This document shows, in pieces, positions 1 through 7,743 of a stretch of 64,000 nt of DNA; the stretch's first letter is position 1, and every line of letters starts with the position of its first letter. The DNA lies in the NCBI GenBank assembly GCA_016791475.1, contig JAEUWI010000026.1, positions 31,685-95,684 of the forward strand, in the 5' to 3' direction. Origin of the DNA: Candidatus Hydrogenedentota bacterium (lineage in GTDB: Bacteria > Hydrogenedentota > Hydrogenedentia > Hydrogenedentales > JAEUWI01). Made by a program: the position numbers and the translations under genes. The notes beneath the pieces are model-generated. The model saw only the letters and a list, made by a program, of their open reading frames with translations. It searched no databases and was not told the DNA's origin.

Positions 1-92
1 GGTACCCCCGAAACTGGAACCAGGGCCTTGGGCATGGATTTCCCCAGGCGCTGGCCCAGACCGCCCGCAGGAATGACGACCTGGACCTTCAC
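1..92 (-). CDS. ispD: IspD N-terminus (partial), MEP cytidylyltransferase
   Basis: Only the first 30 or so codons are in the window; the gene runs off the left edge. Reading leftward from a GTG at 92, the translation is [20 protein letters not shown] followed by PKALVPV. This is the nucleotide-binding start of 2-C-methyl-D-erythritol 4-phosphate cytidylyltransferase (GxGxRxG...PK), which adds CMP in the non-mevalonate isoprenoid pathway. The GTG overlaps the stop codon of the upstream PIN/TRAM gene in a GTGA arrangement, so the two are translationally coupled. A YacL-type gene followed by ispD is a known order in Firmicutes and elsewhere. A dxs gene of the same pathway lies at about 30 kb. 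Other NTP-transferases share the motif, but the neighbour makes IspD the best reading. Confidence 0.75.
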   Translation of the reverse strand, partial: MKVQVVIPAGGLGQRLGKSMPKALVPVSGV

Positions 93-1135
93 GGTGCGAG
101 GTCGTTATACCGCGTGAAGATCATGCGACCCGCCGCCGTCTGGAGTACGCTGGTGACCACGACCTGGACCATCTTGCCCATGTGACCGCGCCCGCCATCC
201 ACCACGACCATCGTGCCGTCGTCGAGATAGCCCACGCCCTGGCTGGGCTCTTTGCCTTCCTTGATGATCTTGACTTCCATCTGCTCATCGGGAAGGACCG
301 CCGGCTTCAGCGCATTCGCGAGATCATTGATGTTGAGCACGGTGACCCCTTCGATCTGGGCCACCTTGTTCAGATTGAAGTCATTGGTGAGGATCTTCGC
401 GGAGTATTTGTGCGCCAGCCGGACCAGCTTGCTGTCCACGTCCCGGACATCCTGCGGATCGTCGTCGGTGATTTTGACTTCAACCTTTGAGCCGTCCCGC
501 TGAAGTTCCTTCAGAATGTCCAGACCACGACGGCCCTTGGCGCGCCGGAGTACGTCGGAGGAGTCCGCGATGTGTTGCAGTTCCAGCAGCACAAAGCGCG
601 GCACCATCAGCGTGCCCTCGATGAAGCCGCTCTCACAGATATCCGCAATGCGACCATCGATGATGACGCTCGTGTCCACCAATTTAAGCGATATTGCATT
701 CGCTTTTGTGCGCTCCACGGCGGAAAGGAGGGACTGGAGGCTGGAGGCCCGGGTCAACCCCAGGTAAATACCCACGTAGCCAAAAATTAACACGAAGGTA
801 ACCGTGATGAAAATACTGAAGGTCGGATTGGCCTGGGGAACCCAGAAGAGCAGCCAGTTCGCACAGGCATAGCCGAAGACCATGGCGATGATAATGGCCA
901 CCATCGCGGGCGCAAGCTTCTCGTACATGTCCTGGGTGATAAGGCGGAGCAACAACAGCACAAGAAATCCGACGCCGCCGCCCGCCAGACCGCCGAAGAT
1001 GAACCACGGCAGGGCGCTGCCCAGCATCTTGCCCGCGTTGGCGACTTCATAGGCCTCGCGGGCATAGGTCGCCCAAATCAGCCCCATAATCAGGCAGGCG
1101 AGTACGAAAATGTACCTGATGATCTTTTCGGACAT
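89..1135 (-). CDS. PIN/TRAM-domain membrane protein (YacL-like)
   Basis: A 348-residue protein with four N-terminal membrane segments (about residues 5-24, 42-62, 74-100 and 105-130). A PIN nuclease-fold domain follows, starting at [11 protein letters not shown] near residue 153, with further acidic residues in [12 protein letters not shown] and [10 protein letters not shown]. The C-terminus (about 285-345) is a TRAM-like beta barrel containing [17 protein letters not shown]. This is the full YacL architecture at its usual length. The family is a membrane-anchored putative ribonuclease whose substrate is not firmly known. The gene is coupled to ispD by an overlapping stop and start. Confidence 0.88.
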   Translation of the reverse strand: MSEKIIRYIFVLACLIMGLIWATYAREAYEVANAGKMLGSALPWFIFGGLAGGGVGFLVLLLLRLITQDMYEKLAPAMVAIIIAMVFGYACANWLLFWVPQANPTFSIFITVTFVLIFGYVGIYLGLTRASSLQSLLSAVERTKANAISLKLVDTSVIIDGRIADICESGFIEGTLMVPRFVLLELQHIADSSDVLRRAKGRRGLDILKELQRDGSKVEVKITDDDPQDVRDVDSKLVRLAHKYSAKILTNDFNLNKVAQIEGVTVLNINDLANALKPAVLPDEQMEVKIIKEGKEPSQGVGYLDDGTMVVVDGGRGHMGKMVQVVVTSVLQTAAGRMIFTRYNDLAP

Positions 1136-1255
1136 GCTCTAACTCCGTTCGCAATCGATTCGCACTATGCATCCCCAGTGACCCTGAACCGCCATGTCCC
1201 GGTAATTGATTGACAACATAGTATCATATGCCCCGAGGATTTACTAGAATTCAGT

Positions 1256-2089
1256 TTATTTTTGCGCGTCAATTTCGCCGAGAATCGCCGTAACCAGCCG
1301 GGTGATTTTCGGCTCCACGGCATTCGCTGTGGCGATTATTTTCTCAATATTCACCGGCTCCAGCGCGTCGGGAAAACACTCATCCGTGATGGCCGAAAAG
1401 CCCAGCACCCGAAGACCGGCATGGACCGCTACAATGACCTCTGGAACCGTGCTCATGCCCACGGCGTCCGCGCCGATAAGCCGCATGAAGCGGTACTCCG
1501 CCCGCGTTTCCAGGCAGGGGCCACTACAGGCCAGATAAACGCCCCGCTGGGTCTTAATGCCCAATTCGAGCGCTTTGGTTTCCGCCAGTTCGAGCAGAGC
1601 GTTTGAATACGGCTCGCACATGTCCGGGAAACGCGGCCCCAGCGTATCGTCATTCGGTCCGATGAGGGGGTTGTCGCCCAGAAAGTTGATGTGATCCGCG
1701 ATGAGCATGAGGTCGCCCGTCCGAAACTGGGGATTCAGGCCACCCGCGGCGTTGGACACGATCAGGGTGTGGATTCCCAGTTCCCGGGCCACGCGAATGG
1801 GGAAGGTGACTTCCTGCAGGGTGTAGCCCTCGTAGAAGTGGAATCGTCCCGACAAGGCCACCACCGGCACACCCGCCAGCATCCCCATCACCAGTTCGCC
1901 CGCATGGGTGTCCACCGTGGAGGTGGGAAAGTGGGGGATGGACTCATAGGGTATCCGGTGGGCCTGCTCGACCTGATCGGCCAGGCTGCCCAGGCCCGTG
2001 CCGAGCACGATGCCCACCCGGGGCTGGTTTGGCGCGACGGAACGAACGTAGGCGGCGGCTTCCCTGACTTTTTCACCCAGTTGGATCAT
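1256..2089 (-). CDS. punA: Purine nucleoside phosphorylase (trimeric PNP/MTAP family)
   Basis: A 277-residue enzyme for phosphorolysis of purine nucleosides to base and ribose-1-phosphate. Visible family motifs are GIVLGTGLGSL (residues about 26-36), ALSGRFHFYEGY, SNAAGGLNPQ, SGPCLETRAEYR and MSTVPEVIVA, and the length fits the family. The start has a good Shine-Dalgarno (GAGAAGGT). At the position usually held by the purine-contacting Asn of guanine/hypoxanthine enzymes the protein reads SAITDECF, so an Asp is present, as in methylthioadenosine phosphorylases. The substrate may therefore include 6-amino purines; see the findings. The gene stands alone between accA/DUF167 and the PIN gene, all on the minus strand. 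Confidence 0.88.
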   Translation of the reverse strand: MIQLGEKVREAAAYVRSVAPNQPRVGIVLGTGLGSLADQVEQAHRIPYESIPHFPTSTVDTHAGELVMGMLAGVPVVALSGRFHFYEGYTLQEVTFPIRVARELGIHTLIVSNAAGGLNPQFRTGDLMLIADHINFLGDNPLIGPNDDTLGPRFPDMCEPYSNALLELAETKALELGIKTQRGVYLACSGPCLETRAEYRFMRLIGADAVGMSTVPEVIVAVHAGLRVLGFSAITDECFPDALEPVNIEKIIATANAVEPKITRLVTAILGEIDAQK

Positions 2090-2182
2090 ACCTTCTCATA
2101 CTCCATCAAAGCGTTGGTTATCGGTACCTTGCCAAGGTCATGAAATGGGTGGGCACGCCGGTTGAGATTCATGGAGATGTCC

Positions 2183-2500
2183 TCAAGGCACACCGCGCCC
2201 AAGGGCTTTATTTGCATGCGCAACGGTGATGTCCTGCACGAGTAGAGACTTGTCCCGCCCATGTTCACCGCCCTTGATCAGGATCTGCTGCCGACGCACG
2301 TGGAGAATGTCGGCCAGAAATCGGACGAGGCTGTCGTTGGCCGCGCCCTCAACCGGGGGAGCCGTCAGCGCAATCCGGAGCCGGCCACCCTGTTCGCCCA
2401 GGATGGCGTTTCGCGACGATTTGGGTTGGACCTTAACGCGAAGCAACACGCCATCGGCACGGGCTTCCACGGGGCCAGCCTCCACGCTACTCTCCCGCAC
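2183..2500 (-). CDS. DUF167 / YggU-family protein
   Basis: A 105-residue protein with the DUF167 signature: VKVQPKSSRNAI, LRIALTAPPVEGAANDSLVR and FLADILHVRRQQILIKGGEHGRDK. Family members are small alpha/beta proteins of unknown function. The gene begins inside the 3-prime end of accA (14-base overlap) and so is probably co-transcribed with it. The start is the ATG that gives MRESSVEAG. About 90 bases separate it from the following phosphorylase gene. Confidence 0.8.
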   Translation of the reverse strand: MRESSVEAGPVEARADGVLLRVKVQPKSSRNAILGEQGGRLRIALTAPPVEGAANDSLVRFLADILHVRRQQILIKGGEHGRDKSLLVQDITVAHANKALGRGVP

Positions 2501-3548
2501 TCACGGCTTCGGCGGGCACCTCGGGGAGGAGCTGCACCGCCTCGGTGGCCGGGGCAACCGCCGGCTTGACGGGTTCCACATGCTCCAGCCACTGGCCCAG
2601 TTGCTGGAATCGCGCCTGACGCCGGTCCAGGGTCCATGCGCCCTGATCCACGTCCCGCAGAAACGCTTCGATTTCCCCGGTGACCGAAGCGGCCGCGCCA
2701 TCCAGATCGCGATGGGCCCCGCCATTAGGTTCCTTGAGAATACTGTCGACAACGCCGAGGGATTTCAGGTCCGAAGCGGAGACGCGCAGGGCCGAGGCCG
2801 CAAGCTCCTTCTTCTCCACATCGCGCCAGAGGATTTCCGCGCAGCGCTCCGGCGGACAGATGACATATACCGCATTTTCAAACATGGCAATCCGGTCGCC
2901 CACCGCAATGGCAAGGGCGCCGCCGCTGCCGCCTTCGCTCAGGATTATCGAAAGGATCGGTGTGTTGATCCGGAAGGCTTCCAGCAGATTGAAGGCGATG
3001 GCAAAGCCCTGACCGTGCTGCTCGGCGTCGATGCCGGGATGGGCCGCAGGCGTGTCCACAAAGGTGACCACCGGGTATCCCAAACGCTCGGCCATGCGGT
3101 AAATGCGCAGCGCCTTGCGGTAGCCTTCGGGGTGGGCCATGCCGAAATTGCACTTGACCTTCTCGTCGGTATCCACGCCCTTCTGCTGGCCGGCCACGAA
3201 AACAGTCCGTCCCTGAAAGCGGGCGATACCACAGACCATCGCCGGGTCATCGCCCAGAGCCTTGTCTCCGTGAAGCTCCACGAAATCTTCAAAGACACGC
3301 TCCACAAAAGAGCGCATCCGGGGTCGCTGGGGATGCCGGGCAAGCTGCACCCGTTCCCAGGGGGAAATGTTGGCAAATATCGCGTTGCGCTGCGACTCGC
3401 GCTGGACCTTCAGCGCCTCTCGGGCTTCCTCGGTCTCGGCCTTGGCGATCTGCTCCTCAATATCGAAAAGGGGTTGTTCGAAGGGGAGGATAACCTCGGT
3501 GGATTTCTTAGCTCGTTTTATCTGCACGTTAGTGGTGATCCCATGCAA
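2487..3548 (-). CDS. accA: Acetyl-CoA carboxylase carboxyltransferase alpha subunit
   Basis: A 353-residue AccA, the half of carboxyltransferase that with AccD transfers CO2 from biotin to acetyl-CoA to make malonyl-CoA for fatty-acid synthesis. The recognisable stretch runs from FVELHGDKALGDDPAMVCGI through FVDTPAAHPGIDAEQHGQG to LSEGGSGGALAIAVGDRI, with the oxyanion-hole glycines in both motifs. The N-terminal helical region (residues 20-60) is normal for the family. The C-terminal 50 residues are a Pro/Ala/Val-rich tail of low conservation. accD is not in the window. The gene heads a small minus-strand operon with the DUF167 gene. Confidence 0.95.
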   Translation of the reverse strand: MHGITTNVQIKRAKKSTEVILPFEQPLFDIEEQIAKAETEEAREALKVQRESQRNAIFANISPWERVQLARHPQRPRMRSFVERVFEDFVELHGDKALGDDPAMVCGIARFQGRTVFVAGQQKGVDTDEKVKCNFGMAHPEGYRKALRIYRMAERLGYPVVTFVDTPAAHPGIDAEQHGQGFAIAFNLLEAFRINTPILSIILSEGGSGGALAIAVGDRIAMFENAVYVICPPERCAEILWRDVEKKELAASALRVSASDLKSLGVVDSILKEPNGGAHRDLDGAAASVTGEIEAFLRDVDQGAWTLDRRQARFQQLGQWLEHVEPVKPAVAPATEAVQLLPEVPAEAVSAGE

Positions 3549-3710
3549 TCATAAAGCCCTGCGCATCGAGTTCCTGCGCGCGACGGGCCCTGCCTCTACT
3601 CTAACTCCGTATACCCGGGAGTGCTCGCGGGAAAAACACCGCCATTGTATCACGCGCCAACCCGCAATGCAGCATGCGAAGCGTCCGAAAAGTCCGGAGC
3701 GTCTAAAGGC

Positions 3711-3742
3711 AAAACCTCGGACGGGGGCGTTCCCATCCGAGG
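3711..3742 (-). terminator. Rho-independent terminator after the microprotein gene
   Basis: A 7-bp stem CCTCGGA/TCCGAGG (3715-3721 and 3736-3742) with a further inner GGGG/TCCC pairing. Read on the minus strand it is followed by TTTTGCC. It lies 27 bases after the stop codon of the 45-residue gene and fits as its terminator. Confidence 0.65.
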
Positions 3743-3768
3743 TTCAAAGGGCGGACTGATGTGTCGAC

Positions 3769-3906
3769 TTATACCGTCTCGAGTACTTCGCCGAAATATT
3801 CGTAGTAACACTCGGCATGCCAATACTCACCTTCAAGGTCTACGGCCTCACCAAATTCGAAATCGACATCTTCAATGTGCTCATTGCACAATGTGCACTG
3901 TTTCAT
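3769..3906 (-). CDS. 45-residue Cys/His (zinc-binding-like) microprotein
   Basis: A short gene encoding MKQCTLCNEHIEDVDFEFGE, then AVDLEGEYWHAECYYEYFGE and VLETV. Cys4, Cys7, His30 and Cys33 form a CxxC...HxxC pattern like one half of a LIM or treble-clef zinc finger, and the rest is strongly acidic. The case for a real gene is strong: a Shine-Dalgarno GAGGTGA about 7 bases before the ATG, a TTGACT/TATAAG promoter with 17-bp spacing just upstream, and a hairpin terminator just downstream. I do not recognise a named family. A small metal-binding, RNA-binding or adaptor protein is plausible. Confidence 0.75.
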   Translation of the reverse strand: MKQCTLCNEHIEDVDFEFGEAVDLEGEYWHAECYYEYFGEVLETV

Positions 3907-3968
3907 AACTGCTATCACCTCGCTTTCGTTACGTTGTACTGCACCCTTCTTGATGCATACTTGCGAGG

Positions 3969-3997
3969 CTTATACCACTAAAGTTTCAATAAGTCAA
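3969..3997 (-). promoter_or_regulatory. Sigma-70-type promoter for the microprotein
   Basis: Read on the minus strand: -35 TTGACT (3992-3997), 17-bp spacer, -10 TATAAG (3969-3974). The DNA behind the -35 (about 3998-4080) is extremely A/T rich, with long A and T tracts, and could act as an UP element. The remainder of the 3907-4193 gap holds nothing else I can name. Confidence 0.7.
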
Positions 3998-4193
3998 GAA
4001 AAAAAATTAAAAAACCCATTTTTTTGAAAATTTAGGGGAAACAAAAAAAGTTTACCTTTCGTTATATCTTCACAAGCTATTGAATTAAAATGACTTGCAG
4101 TGTGCCTAAAAAATGGCGCTTCCGCGAAGCGTTGTGAAGAAACGGTGGAAAAAATCTGCAAAAACATGGCCCCATCCTACCCGTATATCCCGC

Positions 4194-4216
4194 AAAACGG
4201 GGCCTGAACGACCCCG
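4194..4216 (-). terminator. Terminator after the EEP-family gene
   Basis: Minus-strand hairpin CGGGG (4212-4216) pairing with CCCCG (4198-4202), followed by TTTTGCGGG. It sits immediately beyond the stop codon of the endonuclease/exonuclease/phosphatase-family gene. Confidence 0.5.
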
Positions 4217-4218
4217 CG

Positions 4219-5073
4219 TTAAGCCTTCGGCGGAAGCAGAATTCGGGCGATGACCGGCATGTGATCGGACGGGAAATGGCCCCCCTCCTGGACCGCGTCA
4301 ATCTCGCAGGTGACCGCGGTTACCCCAGGCGTGGCGAATATCCAGTCGATGCGCCGAAAATCGGCCGCCTCCGGATCCTTAAAGCCATTCCACGTGTTGG
4401 CCTCGCCCTTGCGTTCCCTTGCACTCTCCCAGAGATCTACGAGACCTCCGTCGATGAGGGCCTTCCAGGGGGCGCTGCTTCCGCCCGCCGCATTGAAATC
4501 CCCCGTCAGGATCACCACTTCGCCGGGGTGGAGTGAAGCGATACGGGCCGTTATCAGCCGCGCGCTCTCAAGGCGGGCCTGGGCGCCGCGGTGATCGAGA
4601 TGGGTGTTGTAGTAGTAGAATTGCCGCCCCGTAGGCCGATGGTGAAATTTTACCCACGTCGCGATTCGGGGAAGACTGGAGTCCCAGGATTTGGTTCCCG
4701 GTGTTCCCGGCGAGTCCGAGAGCCAGAAATGTCCGCTTTCCAGGGGCAGCAGGAGGGCCTTCTGATAAAGTACCGCGGTCATCTCGCCGCCGCCGTCTTC
4801 TTCGCGGCCCAGCCCAATCCAGGCGTAGCCGGGGAGGTGGGTCGCCAGGTACTCCGCCTGGAAATCCAGGCATTCCTGCGTTCCCAGAATCGCGGGGGCG
4901 TGCTTAGCGATCGTTGCGACGAGGAAGTCCTTGCGAAGTTCCCAGGCGTCCGGCCCGTCATTTGCCGTGCCGAAGCGCACATTATAGGACATCACGGTGA
5001 GTGGCTCGGGGGTCGCGGATTCGGGCGCGGCCAGGGCCGTGCCCAGCGCAATGAAGAAGGTGACAAGCATCAT
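4219..5073 (-). CDS. Secreted endonuclease/exonuclease/phosphatase-family protein
   Basis: An EEP-fold metal-dependent phosphodiesterase or nuclease of about 284 residues. The fold's catalytic motifs appear in order: MSYNVRFG (Asn), GTQEC (Glu), NTHLDHRG (His), TGDFNAAGG (Asp/Asn), RRIDWIF (Asp) and PSDHMPV (Asp-His). I chose the ATG at 5073 because it has a GGAG 9 bases upstream and gives a clean signal peptide (MMLVTFFIALGTALA, cut before APES). A longer frame back to 5118 exists but lacks a ribosome site. The substrate cannot be told from sequence; DNA, RNA, phosphoinositide-like and sphingolipid substrates all occur in this fold. It is transcribed away from the FMN reductase at 5175. Confidence 0.85.
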   Translation of the reverse strand: MMLVTFFIALGTALAAPESATPEPLTVMSYNVRFGTANDGPDAWELRKDFLVATIAKHAPAILGTQECLDFQAEYLATHLPGYAWIGLGREEDGGGEMTAVLYQKALLLPLESGHFWLSDSPGTPGTKSWDSSLPRIATWVKFHHRPTGRQFYYYNTHLDHRGAQARLESARLITARIASLHPGEVVILTGDFNAAGGSSAPWKALIDGGLVDLWESARERKGEANTWNGFKDPEAADFRRIDWIFATPGVTAVTCEIDAVQEGGHFPSDHMPVIARILLPPKA

Positions 5074-5174
5074 GACCGCGATCTCCGCAGGGGTGGGATT
5101 GGATTCGGAAGGGCTCATGCTGGCAGAATGCAGCGGCGCAGTTCAAACCGGGGGCACCGTAGCGAAGGATTTTC

Positions 5175-5741
5175 ATGAGCGATCCCACCCCACGTCCCAT
5201 CCACCTCGTCGCCGTCTCCGGGAGCGTCCGCAAAGACGGCTATACCCGCCAGTTCCTTGACCTGCTCATCGCGTTGCTCGAGCGCCATCCGGGGGTGACG
5301 GTGGACTGCATCGACCCGGGCGAGTTCGAGCTGGCCTTTCCCGGCGAGCCGGCGGCCCGCGAACTGGAGAAACTACTTGTGGCGCGTGTCGCACCGGCCG
5401 ACGGCATCCTCCTCTCCACGCCCGAGTATCACGGGAGCTACAGCAGCGTGCTCAAGGTGCTCATCGACAACATGGGCTATCCCTCCGTCATGGCCGGGAA
5501 GCCCGTCTCTCTGCTGGGCATTGCCACGGGGCGTCTGGGCGCGATCAAGGCGCTGGAGCACCTGCGAAGCGTCTGCTCCCATATCGGCGCCATCGTCCTG
5601 CCCTATCCGGTTTCCGTGGCGGAGGCCCACAACAAGATCGATCCGTCCGGCAGATGTACCGACGCGGATTTGACGGAGTTGATGGAGAATTGCGCGAGCC
5701 AGTTGGTGGCCTATACGCGCAACCACCCCGCGCTGCGCTAG
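5175..5741 (+). CDS. NADPH-dependent FMN reductase family protein
   Basis: A 188-residue flavodoxin-like oxidoreductase. The FMN phosphate loop is SGSVRKDGYTRQF (residues about 15-27) and the flavin ring contact is TPEYHGSYSSVLKVLIDN near residue 85. Length and motifs match the SsuE/azoreductase/chromate-reductase superfamily, which reduces FMN, quinones or azo dyes with NAD(P)H. A Shine-Dalgarno AAGGA precedes the ATG. It is a single gene; its stop codon TAG is part of the CTAG that borders the inverted-repeat element next to it. Confidence 0.85.
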   Translation: MSDPTPRPIHLVAVSGSVRKDGYTRQFLDLLIALLERHPGVTVDCIDPGEFELAFPGEPAARELEKLLVARVAPADGILLSTPEYHGSYSSVLKVLIDNMGYPSVMAGKPVSLLGIATGRLGAIKALEHLRSVCSHIGAIVLPYPVSVAEAHNKIDPSGRCTDADLTELMENCASQLVAYTRNHPALR

Positions 5742-5899
5742 CGGCCCGTTGCAAGAGTCGCGCGAAGGCGAGAACGAGGATTCTTGCCCGAAGTCAAGGC
5801 GTGAAGCCGCCGGAAATACGAGTACTTTCAAGGTTTCGCATCGCAGAATTCGGGTAAGAAGACCGTTCGCAGCCCGCGTTCGAGTTTTGCAACGGGCTG
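5742..5899. repeat. 158-bp terminal-inverted-repeat element flanked by CTAG
   Basis: The sequence begins CGGCCCGTTGCAA and ends TTGCAACGGGCTG, so the ends are inverted copies with one mismatch (12 of 13). Both sides carry CTAG (5738-5741 and 5900-5903), which looks like a 4-bp target duplication. A third half copy, CGGCCCGTTGC, follows at 5904-5914, so the right side also forms a perfect hairpin GCAACGGGC/GCCCGTTGC. There is no coding capacity. It resembles a MITE or REP-type non-autonomous element set exactly between two convergent stop codons. Confidence 0.55.
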
Positions 5900-5913
5900 C
5901 TAGCGGCCCGTTG

Positions 5914-6300
5914 CTACTGCGGCAAGTTCTCGGCGACCTTCTCGATCAATCGTTTGTCCACGAAGCCCGCTTTGATGAAGGAACCGTCCTCGTTTTCCCA
6001 GTAGTGCCAGGCGGTGAGGGAGGGCTGGACGTATTCCGATTTTCCTTCGTCGTAGGTGGATTCCTGGCGCGTGGACTCGGCGCCCAGGATCTCCGAAACC
6101 TGACCGTAGGTCATGTCGTAGCGGATGGCGTCGAACTGGCTCTGGGTGAAAACGGGCCGTGCGGGCGCTTCAACGGCGGCGGGCGGCGGCGGTGGCGGAG
6201 GGGGAGGCGAGCAGCCCGCCATCACGATTGCGATCATTAGAACCGCCATGGCGGCTGACCGGGAGGAATTGTGCTGCCACAAACGCCACTTCACGTTCAT
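5914..6300 (-). CDS. Small lipoprotein with BamE/SmpA-like (DUF3862-type) domain
   Basis: A 128-residue precursor with a lipoprotein signal ending at the lipobox MAGC (about residues 27-30). A run of nine prolines follows, then a compact C-terminal domain. That domain contains RYDMTYGQVSEILGAE, ending in W.Y.W.N.DGSFIKAGFVDKRLIEK. This pattern is typical of the BLIP/SmpA/OmlA fold, in which a small beta domain sits on the outer membrane. The function is unknown. Its start overlaps the stop of the upstream diguanylate cyclase gene by 4 bases, so the two form an operon. Confidence 0.75.
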   Translation of the reverse strand: MNVKWRLWQHNSSRSAAMAVLMIAIVMAGCSPPPPPPPPPAAVEAPARPVFTQSQFDAIRYDMTYGQVSEILGAESTRQESTYDEGKSEYVQPSLTAWHYWENEDGSFIKAGFVDKRLIEKVAENLPQ

Positions 6301-7346
6301 ACTCCGTCCAGTTCGACCCGGTTTCGCCCCAACTCTTTGGCGCGGTAGAGGGCCCGATCGGCAGCCTCCACGAGGGCCGCGGGCGACTTAATGGCCCGAT
6401 GATGCTGGGCGACCCCGATGCTGGAGGTCACCGACAATGCCTGTTCTCCCGTTCCCAGAAACACATGCTGGCGGACGGTGGCGCAGAGTTTATTCGCCAG
6501 AAGCGCCGCTTCATTCAGGGGCGTCTCCGGCAATACGATCACCATCTCCTCGCCGCCGTAGCGGCAGCAGATGTCGGATTCGCGCGTGTTGGCCTCCAGC
6601 AGCCGGGCGAACTGCTGCAGAACCATGTCGCCGGTCTGGTGGCCGTGGGTATCGTTAAACTTCTTGAAGTGGTCGATATCAAAAAGCATGATGGAAAAGG
6701 TGCGGTTATAGCGGGCCGCCGCGGCGAATTCCTCCTCCAGGCGCAGGTCGAAATAGCGCCGGACAAACAGCCCCGTCAGCCCGTCGGTGACCGCCAGGGC
6801 GTAGAGTTTCGCATTGTGAATGGCAATGGCGATCTGCGAGCCCAACTGGCGCAACAGCGCCTGGTCGTCTTCGTGGAAGGGCTCCCCATCCTCGGGATCC
6901 TCCAGCATCAGCAGCCCCATCGCTTCGTTCTTGGCCACCAGCGGGATCAGGGCGGTGGCGTGATTGCCATCCCACTCCAGCGTTACCATGCGACTGGCCA
7001 GCACCTTGCCCAGCCGGGTCCCTTTCACCGAAAGGGTATCTTCCGCAAGACGTTCGCGGTTGATGAGGTCCCGGCCGTACTTGGCCACCAGCGGCTGAAG
7101 ATGGCGACCATCCTTGGTGAGCTCATACAGCGTAAGACGACTGACGTCCAGGGCGCCCTGGACTACGTGCGCAATGATGGGGAGGGCCTCGTGGAGTTCG
7201 AGCGTTTCGGTGATCGCCAGTGATATCTCACGAAGGGTGGACAGATGATCCACCTGACGAACCAACTGCATGTTGCGGCGGTAGAGGGCGTCAAAATCTC
7301 CACCCAGTTCTGATCGGCCTGAGGTCAACGGCATGCTCCTCTTCAT
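6297..7346 (-). CDS. GAF-GGDEF diguanylate cyclase
   Basis: About 349 residues with an N-terminal GAF-like sensory domain (about residues 30-180) and a C-terminal GGDEF domain. The catalytic signature is intact: DGLTGLFVRRYFDLRL at the start, FDIDHFKKFND for metal binding, and CCRYGGEEMVIVLPET (GGEEM). It should therefore make cyclic di-GMP. No transmembrane segment is seen, so it is cytoplasmic. The start is uncertain: ATGs exist at 7346 and 7334 and a GTG at 7364. It is co-transcribed with the lipoprotein gene that follows. Confidence 0.88.
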   Translation of the reverse strand: MKRSMPLTSGRSELGGDFDALYRRNMQLVRQVDHLSTLREISLAITETLELHEALPIIAHVVQGALDVSRLTLYELTKDGRHLQPLVAKYGRDLINRERLAEDTLSVKGTRLGKVLASRMVTLEWDGNHATALIPLVAKNEAMGLLMLEDPEDGEPFHEDDQALLRQLGSQIAIAIHNAKLYALAVTDGLTGLFVRRYFDLRLEEEFAAAARYNRTFSIMLFDIDHFKKFNDTHGHQTGDMVLQQFARLLEANTRESDICCRYGGEEMVIVLPETPLNEAALLANKLCATVRQHVFLGTGEQALSVTSSIGVAQHHRAIKSPAALVEAADRALYRAKELGRNRVELDGV

Positions 7347-7413
7347 ACCGGGGCATGATAGCACGACCTATGGGCAAAATGTAGCGTTCCGGTCCGTTTC
7401 CGCAAATGCGACA

Positions 7414-7439
7414 GAGCCCCAATCCGGGGATCGGGGCTC
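7414..7439 (-). terminator. Hairpin after the double-glycine peptide genes
   Basis: A perfect 7-bp stem GAGCCCC/GGGGCTC (7414-7420 and 7433-7439) with partly self-complementary interior. It lies 35 bases beyond the last peptide gene. There is no T-run, so it may be a weak terminator or an mRNA-stabilising hairpin. Confidence 0.4.
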
Positions 7440-7473
7440 GTCGGCAATCTATATGAACTGGGGAATTGCTCCC

Positions 7474-7659
7474 TCAGGAGTCCGAGAAGTTGTGCGTAGC
7501 CAGGCCAAGTTGCTTAAGGTTGTTGCTGCACGTAGTGCGGGCAGCCGCCTCGCGAACCTTCTGAACCGCCGGCAGCAACAGGCCACCACGAATATGGTTC
7601 AATTCCTCTCCGGAAAGCATCACATCGGAATCCAAATCATTAAACTCTATATGGGACAT
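7474..7659 (-). CDS. Double-glycine-leader peptide with DUF1559/pilin-like core (second of pair)
   Basis: A 61-residue peptide. Residues 1-26 form a leader, [20 protein letters not shown] then NHIRGG, with the EEL..I.GG pattern of class II bacteriocin and other RiPP leaders cut by C39 peptidases. The predicted 35-residue core begins [20 protein letters not shown] and continues [15 protein letters not shown]. This is very close to the segment just after the membrane helix in planctomycete DUF1559 pilin-like proteins. The start is set by GGGAG 8 bases before the ATG at 7659. It lies 84 bases after the sister gene. No C39 transporter or modifying enzyme is nearby in the window. Confidence 0.75.
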   Translation of the reverse strand: MSHIEFNDLDSDVMLSGEELNHIRGGLLLPAVQKVREAAARTTCSNNLKQLGLATHNFSDS

Positions 7660-7743
7660 CTTCGTCTCCCTTCTCGGCTTGCGCGTGGAACGCGCCCGAA
7701 CCGGTTGAAGTTCCATTCAACAACGCGGGTCAGAGCCCGTGAC

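Noticed and set aside
2226..3554. A 442-codon frame opposite accA and the DUF167 gene
   Set aside because: Antisense to clear homologues; typical long shadow frame in GC-rich DNA.
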